DNA of 43,769 nt, taken from positions 1 to 43,769 of the forward strand of contig CAUBVH010000018.1 of assembly GCA_958439425.1 (NCBI GenBank). Direction: 5' to 3'. The stretch is from an uncultured Collinsella sp. (GTDB lineage Bacteria > Actinomycetota > Coriobacteriia > Coriobacteriales > Coriobacteriaceae). Position numbers and translations under genes: made by a program. The notes under the pieces were generated by a model, which searched no databases, was not told where the DNA came from, and saw nothing but the letters and a program-made list of their open reading frames with translations. This document shows, piece by piece, positions 5,467-13,951 of the stretch. Within the stretch, counting starts at the first letter, position 1, and the number at the start of each line of letters is the position of its first letter.

Positions 5467-7956
5467 CTATTCGCTGTCGTCCCCAGCGTTTTCGCGGTCA
5501 TTTGCAAGCATCGCTGCGCCGGCGACTGTCGTCGCCACGGCGGCGGCAGCGAGCCCGGCGGCGATGCCAGAGCCGTCGCCTGTGCCGGCAAGCTTCTCGC
5601 CCGAGCCCTTGCTCTTGTTGCGATTACCGTTCTTGTCGGCGCTGCCTGCGTTGGCGCCGTTGCCGTTGCTGGTGCCGGTGTCCGTAGTGCCTGCGTTGCC
5701 CGAAGCCGTCACGGTAAAGCTCGCGGCTCCGTCATTAGCAAGCTTGTAGTTTTGCGCCGCGTCGCCCAAAAGACCGTTCGCGCGCACCCAGTACGTTCCT
5801 GCGGCAAATGTTTCGCCCTCTGCCATTGCCGTGCCCGGAGCGCCGTCCGCGTCGTGCACAAACTCGAGCTGGGCCGTGCAGGCATCGGTTTCGAGCTTGC
5901 CCTCGAGTGATGCCGCAATCTTGGCGCGCACGTCTTCGCCGGCCTTAAGGCCTTCGAGCCCCTCAAAGTGGGGTGTCAGCGCGCGTGGATTGATATCGAT
6001 GGGCACGGAGCCCTGCAGCCCCGTAACGGTCTCGTTGCCCAGGGCGTCGACATCCACATATTCGATGGTAAAAGGTCTTCCCGAAGCCGCTACGTTGAGT
6101 ACGTTGCTGCTGTCGACGAGGCAGAAATGGCCCTCGCCAACGGTCTTGCCATCCTGGAGCGAGGCATCGCTCAGCGAGTCGCCGTACGTCATGCGCATGC
6201 GGTTCGGGAGGTAGTACGAAGCTGTCTGCTTGTGCGGTGTATCGTAATTGCGTTGGTAGACGCTCCGGGCCAGTGCCGCATCAACAAAGTCGGATACGAT
6301 GATGCCAATGTGCTTGAGGTAATCTGACTTTGTATCCTCGGTGCCGCTGGGATTGATGTACGGGCTCTTGTACAGATGCTCGTTGACTACTCGTGCCGAG
6401 GTAAAAGGATTGCCTCCGTGCGACAAGCCCGTGCAGCTGGTGTAGTTGATAGACCAGCAACGCTCCTGGACTTGCACCTTGGCCCTGTCATCGTCCACGA
6501 CGTCCACCTTGTTGCGCGTGCGCCCGGTCGTTTCCTTCAGCGCATTATCGACCCAGCTGAGCTTGTCGGTTCCCGTGAGTTTGTACTTGTCCTGGGCGTA
6601 TACCTTGGTGCAATAGGGCTCTTTGTCGCCTGTTTCCCCCGCGGCTTCAAAGCCCCGCGCGTCTTGGACGAGACACATAGTGGTGCTGTCGGAGTGAGCC
6701 TTGATCTTGTCATCCCATTCGGTAAGGTCGAGGCCCCACGTATGGCCGCTTGCACTGTTGCCGGCGAGCCTAAATCGACGCAGCAGAACGATCTTTCCGC
6801 GCACCTCGCCCAGCGTGGGGACGTGGCTCGACGTGTAGAACAGGTTGGGGTTATCGGCCATAACCTTGGCGAAGGCCGTCGTTATGCTTTCGTCGGTAGC
6901 CTCATCGTTGCCGCGCGATGCGAGCATGATGAGCACTTCTGACGGGTTTTCGTTCAAAAACGTTTTGAAGTACCCGATGACATCGGAGAGATGCAGATAG
7001 TTCCCGTCTTTTTTGAGTAGGTAGAAAATCCCGTGGTCGATACCGGGGTCGTCGCCCTTTCCGAGTCGGATATCAAAATAGCGGATTCCCTCGAGCAACT
7101 GCGTGGGAATGTAATCCTGCTGGCATTTTACTTGCGAGGATTGGGGCTCAGTGTCGTTGTCCACGCTGCAGGTGCCCGAATCGTGCGTACCCGGGATGCT
7201 CAGCTCGTCGAGGAACTTGTTGTCGTCGACGTATTTCATCCAACATGGCCCATCGACGTAGCTGCTGTACGTGATCCAGTCGAGGCTGCTAACCGTGGCA
7301 TCGTTCTTTTTCATGTCGTAACCGATAAGTTCGAGCTCCCACGGAATGCTCTTACTCTTATGGCAGATCTTATTGTTGTCCTGGTCTTTGCCGTTCGATT
7401 CTATTGCCAAGTACTTAATGTCTTTTTTCTCGGTTTCTTTCTCGACCGTGCGGTCTCGGATGATATAGGTTCCGTTTGATTGGCGCTCGAACGCAAAAGC
7501 GCGGCTGGGCTTGTTGTCATACTCGCCGCCCCATACGTGGATGACCTTTCCGTCTTTGTCCGAGTCGTCGTCGACCGACCAAATGCTGTAGCCCGTCTTT
7601 TTATGCTCTTCGAAATTGAGCAAGGTGCGGATAGCATACCAGTTTGTATCGTCATTCTTGGTCGTTACGTTCTCAAGGATGAGCTTGTTGGACGTACCGT
7701 CATTAAACAGGTGGCAGACGTTGCCGCGAACGTTGCCGTCTTGGTTGACGCTTGCAGTACGAAAATAGCCCGCGGGGCGAAGGCGAATGACGAAATTACC
7801 GAGGTGCTCCGCCGGTTTGGGCGTGTCGTCTGCAAATGCCGCTCGCAGGGGAATGCCCGGTGCCGCGGTTTCTGGCAGGCTTGCAAGCGGCGACAGCGCC
7901 GCAAGACCTAAGCCCAGCGTAAATGCTCGGCGGCTGATGGCATGGTGTTCGGTCAT
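5467..7956 (-). CDS. Tat-exported PI-PLC X-domain surface protein with ricin-like domain
   Basis: An 829-aa exported protein. The ATG at 7956 is preceded by GGAGGAG and opens a twin-arginine signal (SRRAFTLGLGLAALSPLA). A ricin-like beta-trefoil region follows (about residues 40-210; KLILENVT, WELELIGYD). Next is a phosphatidylinositol-specific phospholipase C X domain with SIPGTHDSGT near 257 (catalytic His), RYFDIRL near 293 and DHGIF near 308 (second His). The C-terminal part has Ig-like segments, a Gly/Asn/Ser linker, LAGTG near 790 and a hydrophobic helix. LAGTG fits the LAxTG motif of class E sortases, though the tail after the helix is acidic. It probably cleaves phosphoinositides or glycosyl-PI lipids at the cell surface. 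Confidence 0.88.
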   Translation of the reverse strand: MTEHHAISRRAFTLGLGLAALSPLASLPETAAPGIPLRAAFADDTPKPAEHLGNFVIRLRPAGYFRTASVNQDGNVRGNVCHLFNDGTSNKLILENVTTKNDDTNWYAIRTLLNFEEHKKTGYSIWSVDDDSDKDGKVIHVWGGEYDNKPSRAFAFERQSNGTYIIRDRTVEKETEKKDIKYLAIESNGKDQDNNKICHKSKSIPWELELIGYDMKKNDATVSSLDWITYSSYVDGPCWMKYVDDNKFLDELSIPGTHDSGTCSVDNDTEPQSSQVKCQQDYIPTQLLEGIRYFDIRLGKGDDPGIDHGIFYLLKKDGNYLHLSDVIGYFKTFLNENPSEVLIMLASRGNDEATDESITTAFAKVMADNPNLFYTSSHVPTLGEVRGKIVLLRRFRLAGNSASGHTWGLDLTEWDDKIKAHSDSTTMCLVQDARGFEAAGETGDKEPYCTKVYAQDKYKLTGTDKLSWVDNALKETTGRTRNKVDVVDDDRAKVQVQERCWSINYTSCTGLSHGGNPFTSARVVNEHLYKSPYINPSGTEDTKSDYLKHIGIIVSDFVDAALARSVYQRNYDTPHKQTASYYLPNRMRMTYGDSLSDASLQDGKTVGEGHFCLVDSSNVLNVAASGRPFTIEYVDVDALGNETVTGLQGSVPIDINPRALTPHFEGLEGLKAGEDVRAKIAASLEGKLETDACTAQLEFVHDADGAPGTAMAEGETFAAGTYWVRANGLLGDAAQNYKLANDGAASFTVTASGNAGTTDTGTSNGNGANAGSADKNGNRNKSKGSGEKLAGTGDGSGIAAGLAAAAVATTVAGAAMLANDRENAGDDSE

Positions 7957-8163
7957 AACTCCTCCATTCGCAGCGTGCGGCTGTACGCTCGTTTTGGACA
8001 CTATACTGCCCAGATGTTTAAAGGCGTCGGCTTAATTGCCTGCGCGGCGCTATAAATCGGCGGGCGGACGTGTTGGGATGCTTGCCTATTTGTGCTGCTA
8101 CCGCGCTGGGGGTGGTTTTGCCGCCCGGCACCCTCGCGTTCGCCGGCTACCGGCATAAGAAAG

Positions 8164-8189
8164 GGAGGGCCGGTTTACCGGCCCTCCCT
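8164..8189 (-). terminator. Rho-independent terminator
   Basis: GGGAGGGCCGG, loop TTTA, CCGGCCCTCCC: a perfect 11-bp stem followed on the minus strand by TTTCTTA. It ends the lipoprotein gene at 8261-8854. Confidence 0.85.
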
Positions 8190-8260
8190 GGGTACGAAGC
8201 GCTGGGGCACCGCCGCTTGTTAGCGCTGCGCCCGTGTTTCCCGTTGCGCTCGCCAGTCGC

Positions 8261-8854
8261 TTAGCGCTTGATCTCGATATCGTCGAGCTTGACGTCCATG
8301 GCCTCAGTCTTGGCCTTGGCGATGTCATCGGCAAATTCCAGGGACTTCATCATGGCTTCGACGGCGTCCTTGTGCTCCTCGACGTTGTCGATGCGCACGT
8401 AGACGCTGCCGCCCTCAACGTCGGTGAAGTACTCAGTCGTTACGCCGCCCGAGTGCGTGAAGTAAGCACTGCGCCAGGTCTTGCCGTTGTATTTAACGGG
8501 GTCGCTTTCGGTCCATCCGGAGTTGGCCTTCCACTTTGCCTCGTAGTCGAACAGCTCGTCGGCGTTCTTGTCGGGGTCGAAGACAGGAATGAAGCGGTCG
8601 CTCGCGTGCTCGCTTTCGGTGAACTTAAACTGGGCCCTGTCGGCCGTGTCGCCGGCAACGTCGGTAATCTCGACGCCCTCGGGGACCTCGACCTTAAACC
8701 AAATGAAGTCGGTCCTCATATCCACGGCTGACTTTTCTGCTCCGCCGCCACCGCTGCTGCCGGTAGCGCCACCGCTTCCGCCACAGCCCACCAGGGCAAC
8801 CGCGGCAAAGAGGCTGATGCAGAGGGTGAGAATCGCTAAGGCCTTCTTTTTCAT
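8261..8854 (-). CDS. Lipoprotein, paralog 1
   Basis: A 197-aa secreted lipoprotein of unknown function. MKKKALAILTLCISLFAAV is a lipoprotein signal ending in the lipobox LVGC, followed by a Gly/Ser linker. The mature part contains DMRTDFIWFKVEVPEGVEI, a Tyr/Trp-rich middle and SVYVRIDNVEEHKDAVEAM near the end. The second ATG was chosen because AGGAGG is 8 nt from it and only 2 nt from the first. It is clearly paralogous to 9081-9683 (shared KTDFIWFKVE, EGxxxxDxAG, SADRFIPV-like stretch, SVYV). Each copy has its own terminator and upstream region, and both share a palindrome upstream (8928-8945, 9881-9898). Confidence 0.88.
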   Translation of the reverse strand: MKKKALAILTLCISLFAAVALVGCGGSGGATGSSGGGGAEKSAVDMRTDFIWFKVEVPEGVEITDVAGDTADRAQFKFTESEHASDRFIPVFDPDKNADELFDYEAKWKANSGWTESDPVKYNGKTWRSAYFTHSGGVTTEYFTDVEGGSVYVRIDNVEEHKDAVEAMMKSLEFADDIAKAKTEAMDVKLDDIEIKR

Positions 8855-8927
8855 GGTCATGTCCTCCTCGATCTGTAACCGCCCATGGATTACCTGCCTT
8901 TACTGTACGCGTGGGCGGCTCGCTAGG

Positions 8928-8945
8928 GTGGGCCATGTGTCCCAT
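8928..8945. promoter_or_regulatory. Shared palindromic motif upstream of lipoprotein 1
   Basis: GTGGGCCATGTGTCCCAT, with core GGGxCAxxTGxCCC, an imperfect dyad typical in size of a regulator site. An exact 18-bp copy occurs at 9881-9898 upstream of the paralogous lipoprotein gene. TTTACTGT also recurs between motif and gene in both places. The regulator is unknown. Confidence 0.5.
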
Positions 8946-8991
8946 TCTGAGGGCCGGATTTGCGCCGTTAAGTGGCAATATGCGCGGGCGC

Positions 8992-9027
8992 AAAAGAGGG
9001 GAGGGCCGGCCGATCCGATCCTCCCCT
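8992..9027 (-). terminator. Rho-independent terminator
   Basis: On the minus strand AGGGGAGG pairs with CCTCCCCT, followed by CTTTTGC. It ends the lipoprotein gene at 9081-9683. Confidence 0.8.
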
Positions 9028-9080
9028 GGCTGGGCGTCCGATCATGTAATGACTGCGCATGCGATGCTGCGTGCGAGCCC

Positions 9081-9683
9081 CTAATGCTTGATCTCGATGC
9101 TCGAAATCTCGACTTCGCGTGCCTCGGAAACTGCCTCTGCCATGTCATCGGGGAACTCGATGGAGTTGAGGAGCGCCTCGGCTTCTTTCTTGTGCTGGTC
9201 GAAGTTCGAGATGAGGACGTAGACGCTTCCTGGTTCAACGTCGGTAAAAAGGATGGTTGAGATGCCGCTGTTGTCTTCGTACGTTCCGACGAGCCACGTC
9301 CTGCCGTTATATTCGGCGGACCCGCCATCCTTCCACTGGAACGTATCCCCCTTCTTTTCTGCCTGGTCGGCGTGGGACTCCTCGGCCGTCAGCGCTTTTT
9401 CCCAAACGGGGATAAAACGATCGGCCGAGGCGTTCTCGTCTTCGGGGAAGGTGAGCTGGACCCTGTCGGCATTCTTGCCGGCGGAGTCGCTTACGCCGAC
9501 GCCCTCGGGCATCTCGACCTTAAACCAGATAAAGTCGGTCTTCTTGGCGACGGGGGCCTTTTCCCTGCTCTCGCTCTTGGGGGCGCTGCCGCCGCCCGAT
9601 GCGCTCCCGCCGCAGCCGACAAGGGCAAACGCGGCAAAGAGGGCGATGCAAAGGGAAAGGATCGATAGGCTCTTTTTCTTCAT
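9081..9683 (-). CDS. Lipoprotein, paralog 2
   Basis: A 200-aa secreted lipoprotein and tandem paralog of 8261-8854. The signal MKKKSLSILSLCIALFAAFA ends in lipobox LVGC, followed by a Gly/Ser linker. The mature domain has KKTDFIWFKVEMPEGVGVSD, ASADRFIPVWEKAL, NGRTWLVGTYEDNSGIST and SVYVLISNFDQHKKEAEALL. The ATG at 9683 has AAGGAGGA in good position; upstream in-frame starts lack the signal-peptide context. The function is unknown; the conserved FIWFKVExPEG block suggests a small beta-rich extracellular domain. Separate terminators show that the two copies are not one operon. Confidence 0.88.
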   Translation of the reverse strand: MKKKSLSILSLCIALFAAFALVGCGGSASGGGSAPKSESREKAPVAKKTDFIWFKVEMPEGVGVSDSAGKNADRVQLTFPEDENASADRFIPVWEKALTAEESHADQAEKKGDTFQWKDGGSAEYNGRTWLVGTYEDNSGISTILFTDVEPGSVYVLISNFDQHKKEAEALLNSIEFPDDMAEAVSEAREVEISSIEIKH

Positions 9684-10053
9684 GGTGGCGTCCTCCTTGT
9701 CTGCCAGGGACATCGTGTGCCGCGGATCGCTGGGGCGGCGGTTGCGCATGCACATGATGCCTTTGTTTACTGTGCGGTTATTCCTCCATTCGTCGTCCGG
9801 TGCCGTGATGAGCTTGCCCCAACATAGGGCTCCTTACCTATATGTATGCCCCAGTTGCCGCTGCCCGGGAGTCTCGAAACGTGGGCCATGTGTCCCATGT
9901 TTGCGTTGGCATGGCCTATCGTTCGTCATAGAAATCCGCGATGGCCAGGTGCGCTGACGCCCATGTGCTTATGGGCTAGACTTAGCACCATTACGTGATC
10001 GATGCGGTCGGTCGGCGGTTGCCACCCGACCGATGTATATGACTTGAAGGTGC
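9684..10053. other. Gene-free stretch between divergent genes
   Basis: This 370-nt stretch holds the promoters of the minus-strand lipoprotein gene and the plus-strand fchA gene. It contains the palindrome at 9881-9898. No coding frame or RNA gene is evident. GGGCTAGACTTAGCACCATTA around 9972-9992 could carry the fchA -10 region, but no convincing hexamer pair is seen. Confidence 0.5.
9881..9898. promoter_or_regulatory. Shared palindromic motif upstream of lipoprotein 2
   Basis: Exact 18-bp copy of the motif at 8928-8945, about 200 nt upstream of the lipoprotein 2 start and 155 nt upstream of fchA. It is probably an operator shared by the two lipoprotein genes. Confidence 0.5.
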
Positions 10054-10692
10054 ATGTGTATGAGCCAAGAGATGATGGACAAGACCTGCCGCGGGTTTGC
10101 CGAGGCGCTGGCCGCGCGCGAGCCGGTTCCCGGCGGTGGCAGCGCGAGCGCCTTTGTGGGCGCGCTGGGCGCCTCGCTGTGCGGAATGGTTGCCCGCTAC
10201 GGTGCGACCAATCCCGCGCTTGCTGATCGTGCGGATGACCTGACGCGTGCGTTTGCCCATGCTGATGAGCTGGCCCAGGAGCTTGTCGAGTTGGTTGCCG
10301 AGGACGTTCGTGCCTATGGGCAGGTGTCCGCGGCGTACGGTATTCCGCGTGACGATCCGGCTCGAGCGACCGCGATTCAGGATGCGCTGCATGTGGCCGC
10401 TATGCCGCCGTATCGCATTATGGATGCCTGCGGGCGTGCGCTGGCGCTGCTCGAGGACATGGCCGACAAGGGTTCGCGTCAGCTGCTGTCCGATGTGGCG
10501 TGCGGCGCCGTGTTCTGCCGTTCCGCTATGCAGGGCGCGAGCTTGACGCTCTTTGCCAACACCACGTCTATGAAGGACCGGGCGCGCGCCGAGGAGCTCG
10601 AGACCGCGTGCGATGAGCTGCTCGACACGTGGTTGCCGCGCGCCGATGCGCTGGCGCGCCGCGCCGCCGACGCTGCAAGGAAGAGAGGATAG
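10054..10692 (+). CDS. fchA: Formimidoyl-THF cyclodeaminase family protein
   Basis: A 212-aa protein of the cyclodeaminase/cyclohydrolase family, which converts 5-formimidoyl-THF to 5,10-methenyl-THF and ammonia. The family signature EPVPGGGSASAFVGALGASL is near residue 22, and the remainder is mostly helical, as in the known fold. GAAGG precedes the first ATG; an alternative ATG lies two codons on. It is followed 2 nt later by the FolD-like gene, so the two should be co-translated and act in one-carbon metabolism. No histidine-degradation genes that would feed formimino groups are visible nearby, so the true substrate could differ. Confidence 0.88.
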   Translation: MCMSQEMMDKTCRGFAEALAAREPVPGGGSASAFVGALGASLCGMVARYGATNPALADRADDLTRAFAHADELAQELVELVAEDVRAYGQVSAAYGIPRDDPARATAIQDALHVAAMPPYRIMDACGRALALLEDMADKGSRQLLSDVACGAVFCRSAMQGASLTLFANTTSMKDRARAEELETACDELLDTWLPRADALARRAADAARKRG

Positions 10693-10694
10693 CC

Positions 10695-11549
10695 ATGGCT
10701 GAACTGCTGAAGGGTGCTCCCGTCGCTCGCGCTTTGACTGAGGAACTTGCTGCTCGCTGTGCAGCCCTGCGCGAGCGGGGCGTTGTTCCGACGTTGGCTA
10801 TCGTGCGTGTGGGTGAACGCGAGGACGACCTATCCTACGAGCGCGGTGCGCTCAGGCGCTGCGAGAAGGTTGGCATTGAAGCTCGCCGCGTTTTGCTTCC
10901 CGCCGATGTTTCGCAGGACGAGCTGTTGGCGGCCATCGAGGACATCAATTCCGACCCCGCTGTTCATGGCTGCCTGATGTTCCGCCCGCTGCCCGCCGGC
11001 CTTGACGAGGACGCGGTTGCCTCGGCACTCGATCCCGCCAAGGACGTTGACTCCATGACGCCGGCTTCGCTGCTCACCACGCTTTCGGGGCGCGGCGAGG
11101 GTTTTGCCCCCTGCACAGCCGAAGCCGTGCTTGCTTTGCTGGATCATTACGGCGTTGAGCTGGATGGGGCCAAGGTCGCGGTCGTTGGTCGGTCGCTGGT
11201 GATCGGGCGTCCTGTTGCCGCCATGCTTACGGCGCGCAATGCGACCGTGACGACGTGTCATACGCATACGCGCGACCTTGCTGCCGAGTGCTGTGCGGCT
11301 GATATTGTGGTTGCGGCCGTTGGACGCGCGCGCACGATTGGCGCGGATGCGGTTCGCGAGGGCCAGACGATCATCGATGTGGGCATTAACTGGGACGAGG
11401 CCGCCGGCAAGCTGGTCGGCGACGTCGATTTTGATGCTGCGGAGCCGGTCGTTAACGCCATCACGCCCGTGCCGGGCGGCGTGGGCGCTGTGACGACGGC
11501 GATCCTCGCTAAACACGTGATCGAAGCGGCCGAGCGCGCATCGAAATAG
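10695..11549 (+). CDS. folD: FolD-like methylene-THF dehydrogenase/cyclohydrolase with altered active site
   Basis: A 284-aa FolD-family protein; the family interconverts 5,10-methylene-, methenyl- and 10-formyl-THF. The ATG at 10695 is preceded by AGAGGAT and lies 2 nt after fchA. The Rossmann segment is intact (VVGRSLVIGRPVAAML, VGDVDF, PVPGGVG). The substrate-site tyrosine is kept (SYERG, Y48), but the lysine four residues later (K54 in E. coli) is alanine A52, and the conserved glutamine of the LVQLPLP motif (Q98) is phenylalanine F96. The usual PCTP is PCTA, and PGGVGPMT is PGGVGAVT. The aspartate of KDVD is kept. Cyclohydrolase activity in particular may be lost, with the adjacent FchA possibly covering part of the pathway. 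Confidence 0.85.
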   Translation: MAELLKGAPVARALTEELAARCAALRERGVVPTLAIVRVGEREDDLSYERGALRRCEKVGIEARRVLLPADVSQDELLAAIEDINSDPAVHGCLMFRPLPAGLDEDAVASALDPAKDVDSMTPASLLTTLSGRGEGFAPCTAEAVLALLDHYGVELDGAKVAVVGRSLVIGRPVAAMLTARNATVTTCHTHTRDLAAECCAADIVVAAVGRARTIGADAVREGQTIIDVGINWDEAAGKLVGDVDFDAAEPVVNAITPVPGGVGAVTTAILAKHVIEAAERASK

Positions 11550-11582
11550 GCGTTTTGGGCTGTTTGAGGGGTTAGCTCTATA

Positions 11583-11821
11583 CCCCGTGGACAGAAAATG
11601 CCAAATATGAGTACTGTTGCCAAGATAGTCACATATATTTTAGGCCAAATAGGCTCTCTAACGATATTTATTATCGATAGAGAGCCTATTTTATTGGACC
11701 TATGAGGAATTACATCATCTAATTTTTGAACAAATGTAGACTTTCGACACCCATACGTAGCAAAATTGCTGTTACTAAATTGGTGACAGTACTCATATTT
11801 GGCATTTTTTGACCACAGGGG
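11583..11821. repeat. Inverted-repeat (MITE-like) element with central hairpin
   Basis: A ~240-bp AT-rich block lies in a GC-rich context. Its ends carry perfect 23-bp inverted repeats (11595-11617 and 11786-11808, starting AAAATGCCAAATATGAG), extended outward imperfectly by CCCCGTGG and CCACAGGGG. In the middle, 11647-11691 forms a 20-bp stem with one mismatch (AAATAGGCTCTCTA / TAGAGAGCCTATTT) followed by TTTA, which may also end folD transcription. There is no substantial coding frame. The structure fits a miniature inverted-repeat element or a structured intergenic RNA. Confidence 0.75.
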
Positions 11822-11903
11822 TTGCCAGCGCCGTGGTTTCGCCCTTTCTGCGCCGAAGCGATACACTGTTATCGTTTGATTTCTTCGCTCAAGGAGGATG
11901 CGC

Positions 11904-13427
11904 ATGCCGTGCACAACGATTTTGGTTGGTAAGAACGCGAGCTACGACGGGTCGACGTTGGTCGCCCGCAACGAGGATTCGTCCAACGGGGTGTTTGAGC
12001 CCAAGCGTATGCGTGTGGTGCATCCCGACGAGCAGCCGCGCGTCTATACGAGCGTCCTGAGTCACCTGACCGTTGAACTGCCCGATAACCCCATGCGCTA
12101 CACGAGCGTCCCCGATGTTGTCCCGGGCCACGGCATCTGGGCCGAGGCCGGTTTCAACGAGCTCAATGTCGGCATGTCCGCAACCGAGACGCTCACCACC
12201 AACGAGCGCGTCCGCGGCGCCGACCCGCTTGTGGACTACCTGCCCGCCAAGGGCAACGAAGGCGAGGATGGATACGTTCCGGCGCAGCCCGGTGGCTTGG
12301 GCGAGGAGGACATGGTGACCCTGGTCCTGCCGTATGCCAAGTCCGCTCGCGACGGCGTTCGTATCCTGGGTGATCTGCTCGAGCGCTACGGCACCTACGA
12401 GAACAACGGCATCGCCTTTAGCGACGTGGACGAGATCTGGTGGCTCGAGACCATCGGCGGCCACCACTGGATCGCCAAGCGCGTGCCCGATGACGCCTAT
12501 GTGACCATGCCCAACCAGCTGGGTATCGACAGCTTTGACCTGGACGACGCCGAGGGCGCCCAGACCGACCACATGTGCTCCGCCGACCTGCGCTCCTGGA
12601 TGGCCGAGTGGCATCTGGACCTGACGCTGGGTGTCGAGGGCGACGGCCCGGCGACGGTATTCAACCCGCGCGAGGCCTTTGGCTCGCACAGCGACAGCGA
12701 CCACGTTTACAACACGCCGCGCGCCTGGTACATGCAGCGCTGCCTCAACCCCAGCGACGTGTGGGACGGCCCCGATGCCGACTACACGCCTGAGAGCGAC
12801 GATATCCCCTGGAGCCGCGTGCCCGAGCGCAAGGTGACCATCGAGGACATTAAGTACGTGCTTTCGAGCCACTACCAGGGCACGGAGTACGACTGCTACG
12901 GCAGCAAGGGCACGCCCGCCACGCGTGGCGCTTATCGCCCCATCGGCATCAACCGCAACAGCCAGCTCGCCGTGTTGCAGCTGCGCCCCTATGCGCAGCC
13001 GGCCTACCGCGCCGTGCAGTGGATGGCCTTTGGCTCCAACTCGTTTAACGCACTGGTTCCGCTGTACGCCAACGTCGAGACCATGCCCGAGTACTATGCC
13101 GACACGCAGGCTCGCGTGACGTCCGAGAACTTCTACTGGGCCAACCGCCTGATCGGCGCTCTGGCCGATGTCCGTTTCCACGAGTGCGGTCGCGCCGTCG
13201 AGGATTATCAGGAGAAGGTCGGCGGCATGGGCCACAAGCAGATTCACGACGTTGACGCTGTCGTAGCCGCGCTGCCCGAGGCCGAAGTGCCTGCCGAACT
13301 TGCACGCGCCAACGAGGCCTTTGCCGAGCGTGTTCGCGTGGAAACCGATGCTCTACTGGGCAAGGTGCTCTACACTACGAGCTGCGCCATGAAGAACTCT
13401 TTCGCGATGAACGACAACGTGAGGTAG
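11904..13427 (+). CDS. C69-family dipeptidase
   Basis: A 507-aa Ntn-hydrolase dipeptidase of the PepD/C69 family, which cleaves a wide range of dipeptides. The N-terminal MPCTTILVGKNASYDGST contains the nucleophile Cys exposed after removal of the first residues, followed by the family ARNEDS motif. Later landmarks are NELNVGMSATET, DEIWWLETIGGHHWIAKRVP and GSNSFNALVPLYAN. There is no signal peptide, so it is probably cytosolic. The ATG at 11904 is chosen because AAGGAGG abuts the ATG two codons earlier and is well spaced for this one. It is a single gene following the inverted-repeat element. Confidence 0.93.
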   Translation: MPCTTILVGKNASYDGSTLVARNEDSSNGVFEPKRMRVVHPDEQPRVYTSVLSHLTVELPDNPMRYTSVPDVVPGHGIWAEAGFNELNVGMSATETLTTNERVRGADPLVDYLPAKGNEGEDGYVPAQPGGLGEEDMVTLVLPYAKSARDGVRILGDLLERYGTYENNGIAFSDVDEIWWLETIGGHHWIAKRVPDDAYVTMPNQLGIDSFDLDDAEGAQTDHMCSADLRSWMAEWHLDLTLGVEGDGPATVFNPREAFGSHSDSDHVYNTPRAWYMQRCLNPSDVWDGPDADYTPESDDIPWSRVPERKVTIEDIKYVLSSHYQGTEYDCYGSKGTPATRGAYRPIGINRNSQLAVLQLRPYAQPAYRAVQWMAFGSNSFNALVPLYANVETMPEYYADTQARVTSENFYWANRLIGALADVRFHECGRAVEDYQEKVGGMGHKQIHDVDAVVAALPEAEVPAELARANEAFAERVRVETDALLGKVLYTTSCAMKNSFAMNDNVR

Positions 13428-13526
13428 GGATTTCCCGTCGATCGAATAGCGCTTAAACGCTTTGTCGCTTTCACTCAATCTTGGGTACAAGAAGGCCAAT
13501 GCAGTTGTTCATGATTGGAGCCAACC

Positions 13527-13943
13527 ATGGTTATGAAACTCGATCAGCTTGTTAACGGTGCCATCAACGTGGGCTTCGGCGCCGCCGCCGTTGCCGTCGA
13601 GGGCAGCAAGAAAGTTCTCGACGACCTCAGTACCAAGGGCGAGCAGGTCCGCAAGGATGCCGGCACCCCCGATATCGCCCGCAGTGTGTCCGACATGTTC
13701 GAGCAGGCCGGTGGCACCATCTCCGACCTGACCGAGCGCCTGGGCATGCAGGGCGAGACTGCGGCGCAGCGCGTGCTCGATGAGCTCATCCTGGCGCGCG
13801 TCCGCGTTATGACCGCCCCCGAGCGTACGGCCTTCCTGGCCCATGTGCGCGACATCGTCGATTCGGTCGAGGACAACGTGACTTCGGTGCCCGTCGAGTC
13901 TGTTGAGCCCGACGATGCAGAGGATGCCGAAGAGGCCGAGTAG
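13527..13943 (+). CDS. Small helical protein upstream of UbiB kinase
   Basis: A 138-aa predicted helical protein (MVMKLDQLVNGAINVGFGAA, then EGSKKVLDDLSTKGEQVRKD, RLGMQGETAAQRVLDELI, and an acidic Glu/Asp-rich tail). It has weak phasin-like or coiled-coil character; the family is not recognised. The ATG at 13527 has GGAG 6 nt upstream; the TTG four codons earlier is less likely. The gene ends 8 nt before the UbiB-type kinase gene. The pairing suggests the two act together, perhaps at the membrane surface, though the sequence alone does not prove it. Confidence 0.8.
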   Translation: MVMKLDQLVNGAINVGFGAAAVAVEGSKKVLDDLSTKGEQVRKDAGTPDIARSVSDMFEQAGGTISDLTERLGMQGETAAQRVLDELILARVRVMTAPERTAFLAHVRDIVDSVEDNVTSVPVESVEPDDAEDAEEAE

Positions 13944-13951
13944 TAGCGCAG

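Noticed and set aside
11889..13247. 452-codon minus-strand frame opposite the C69 dipeptidase
   Set aside because: Shadow frame of a GC-rich gene; the plus-strand product has clear family motifs and a ribosome site.
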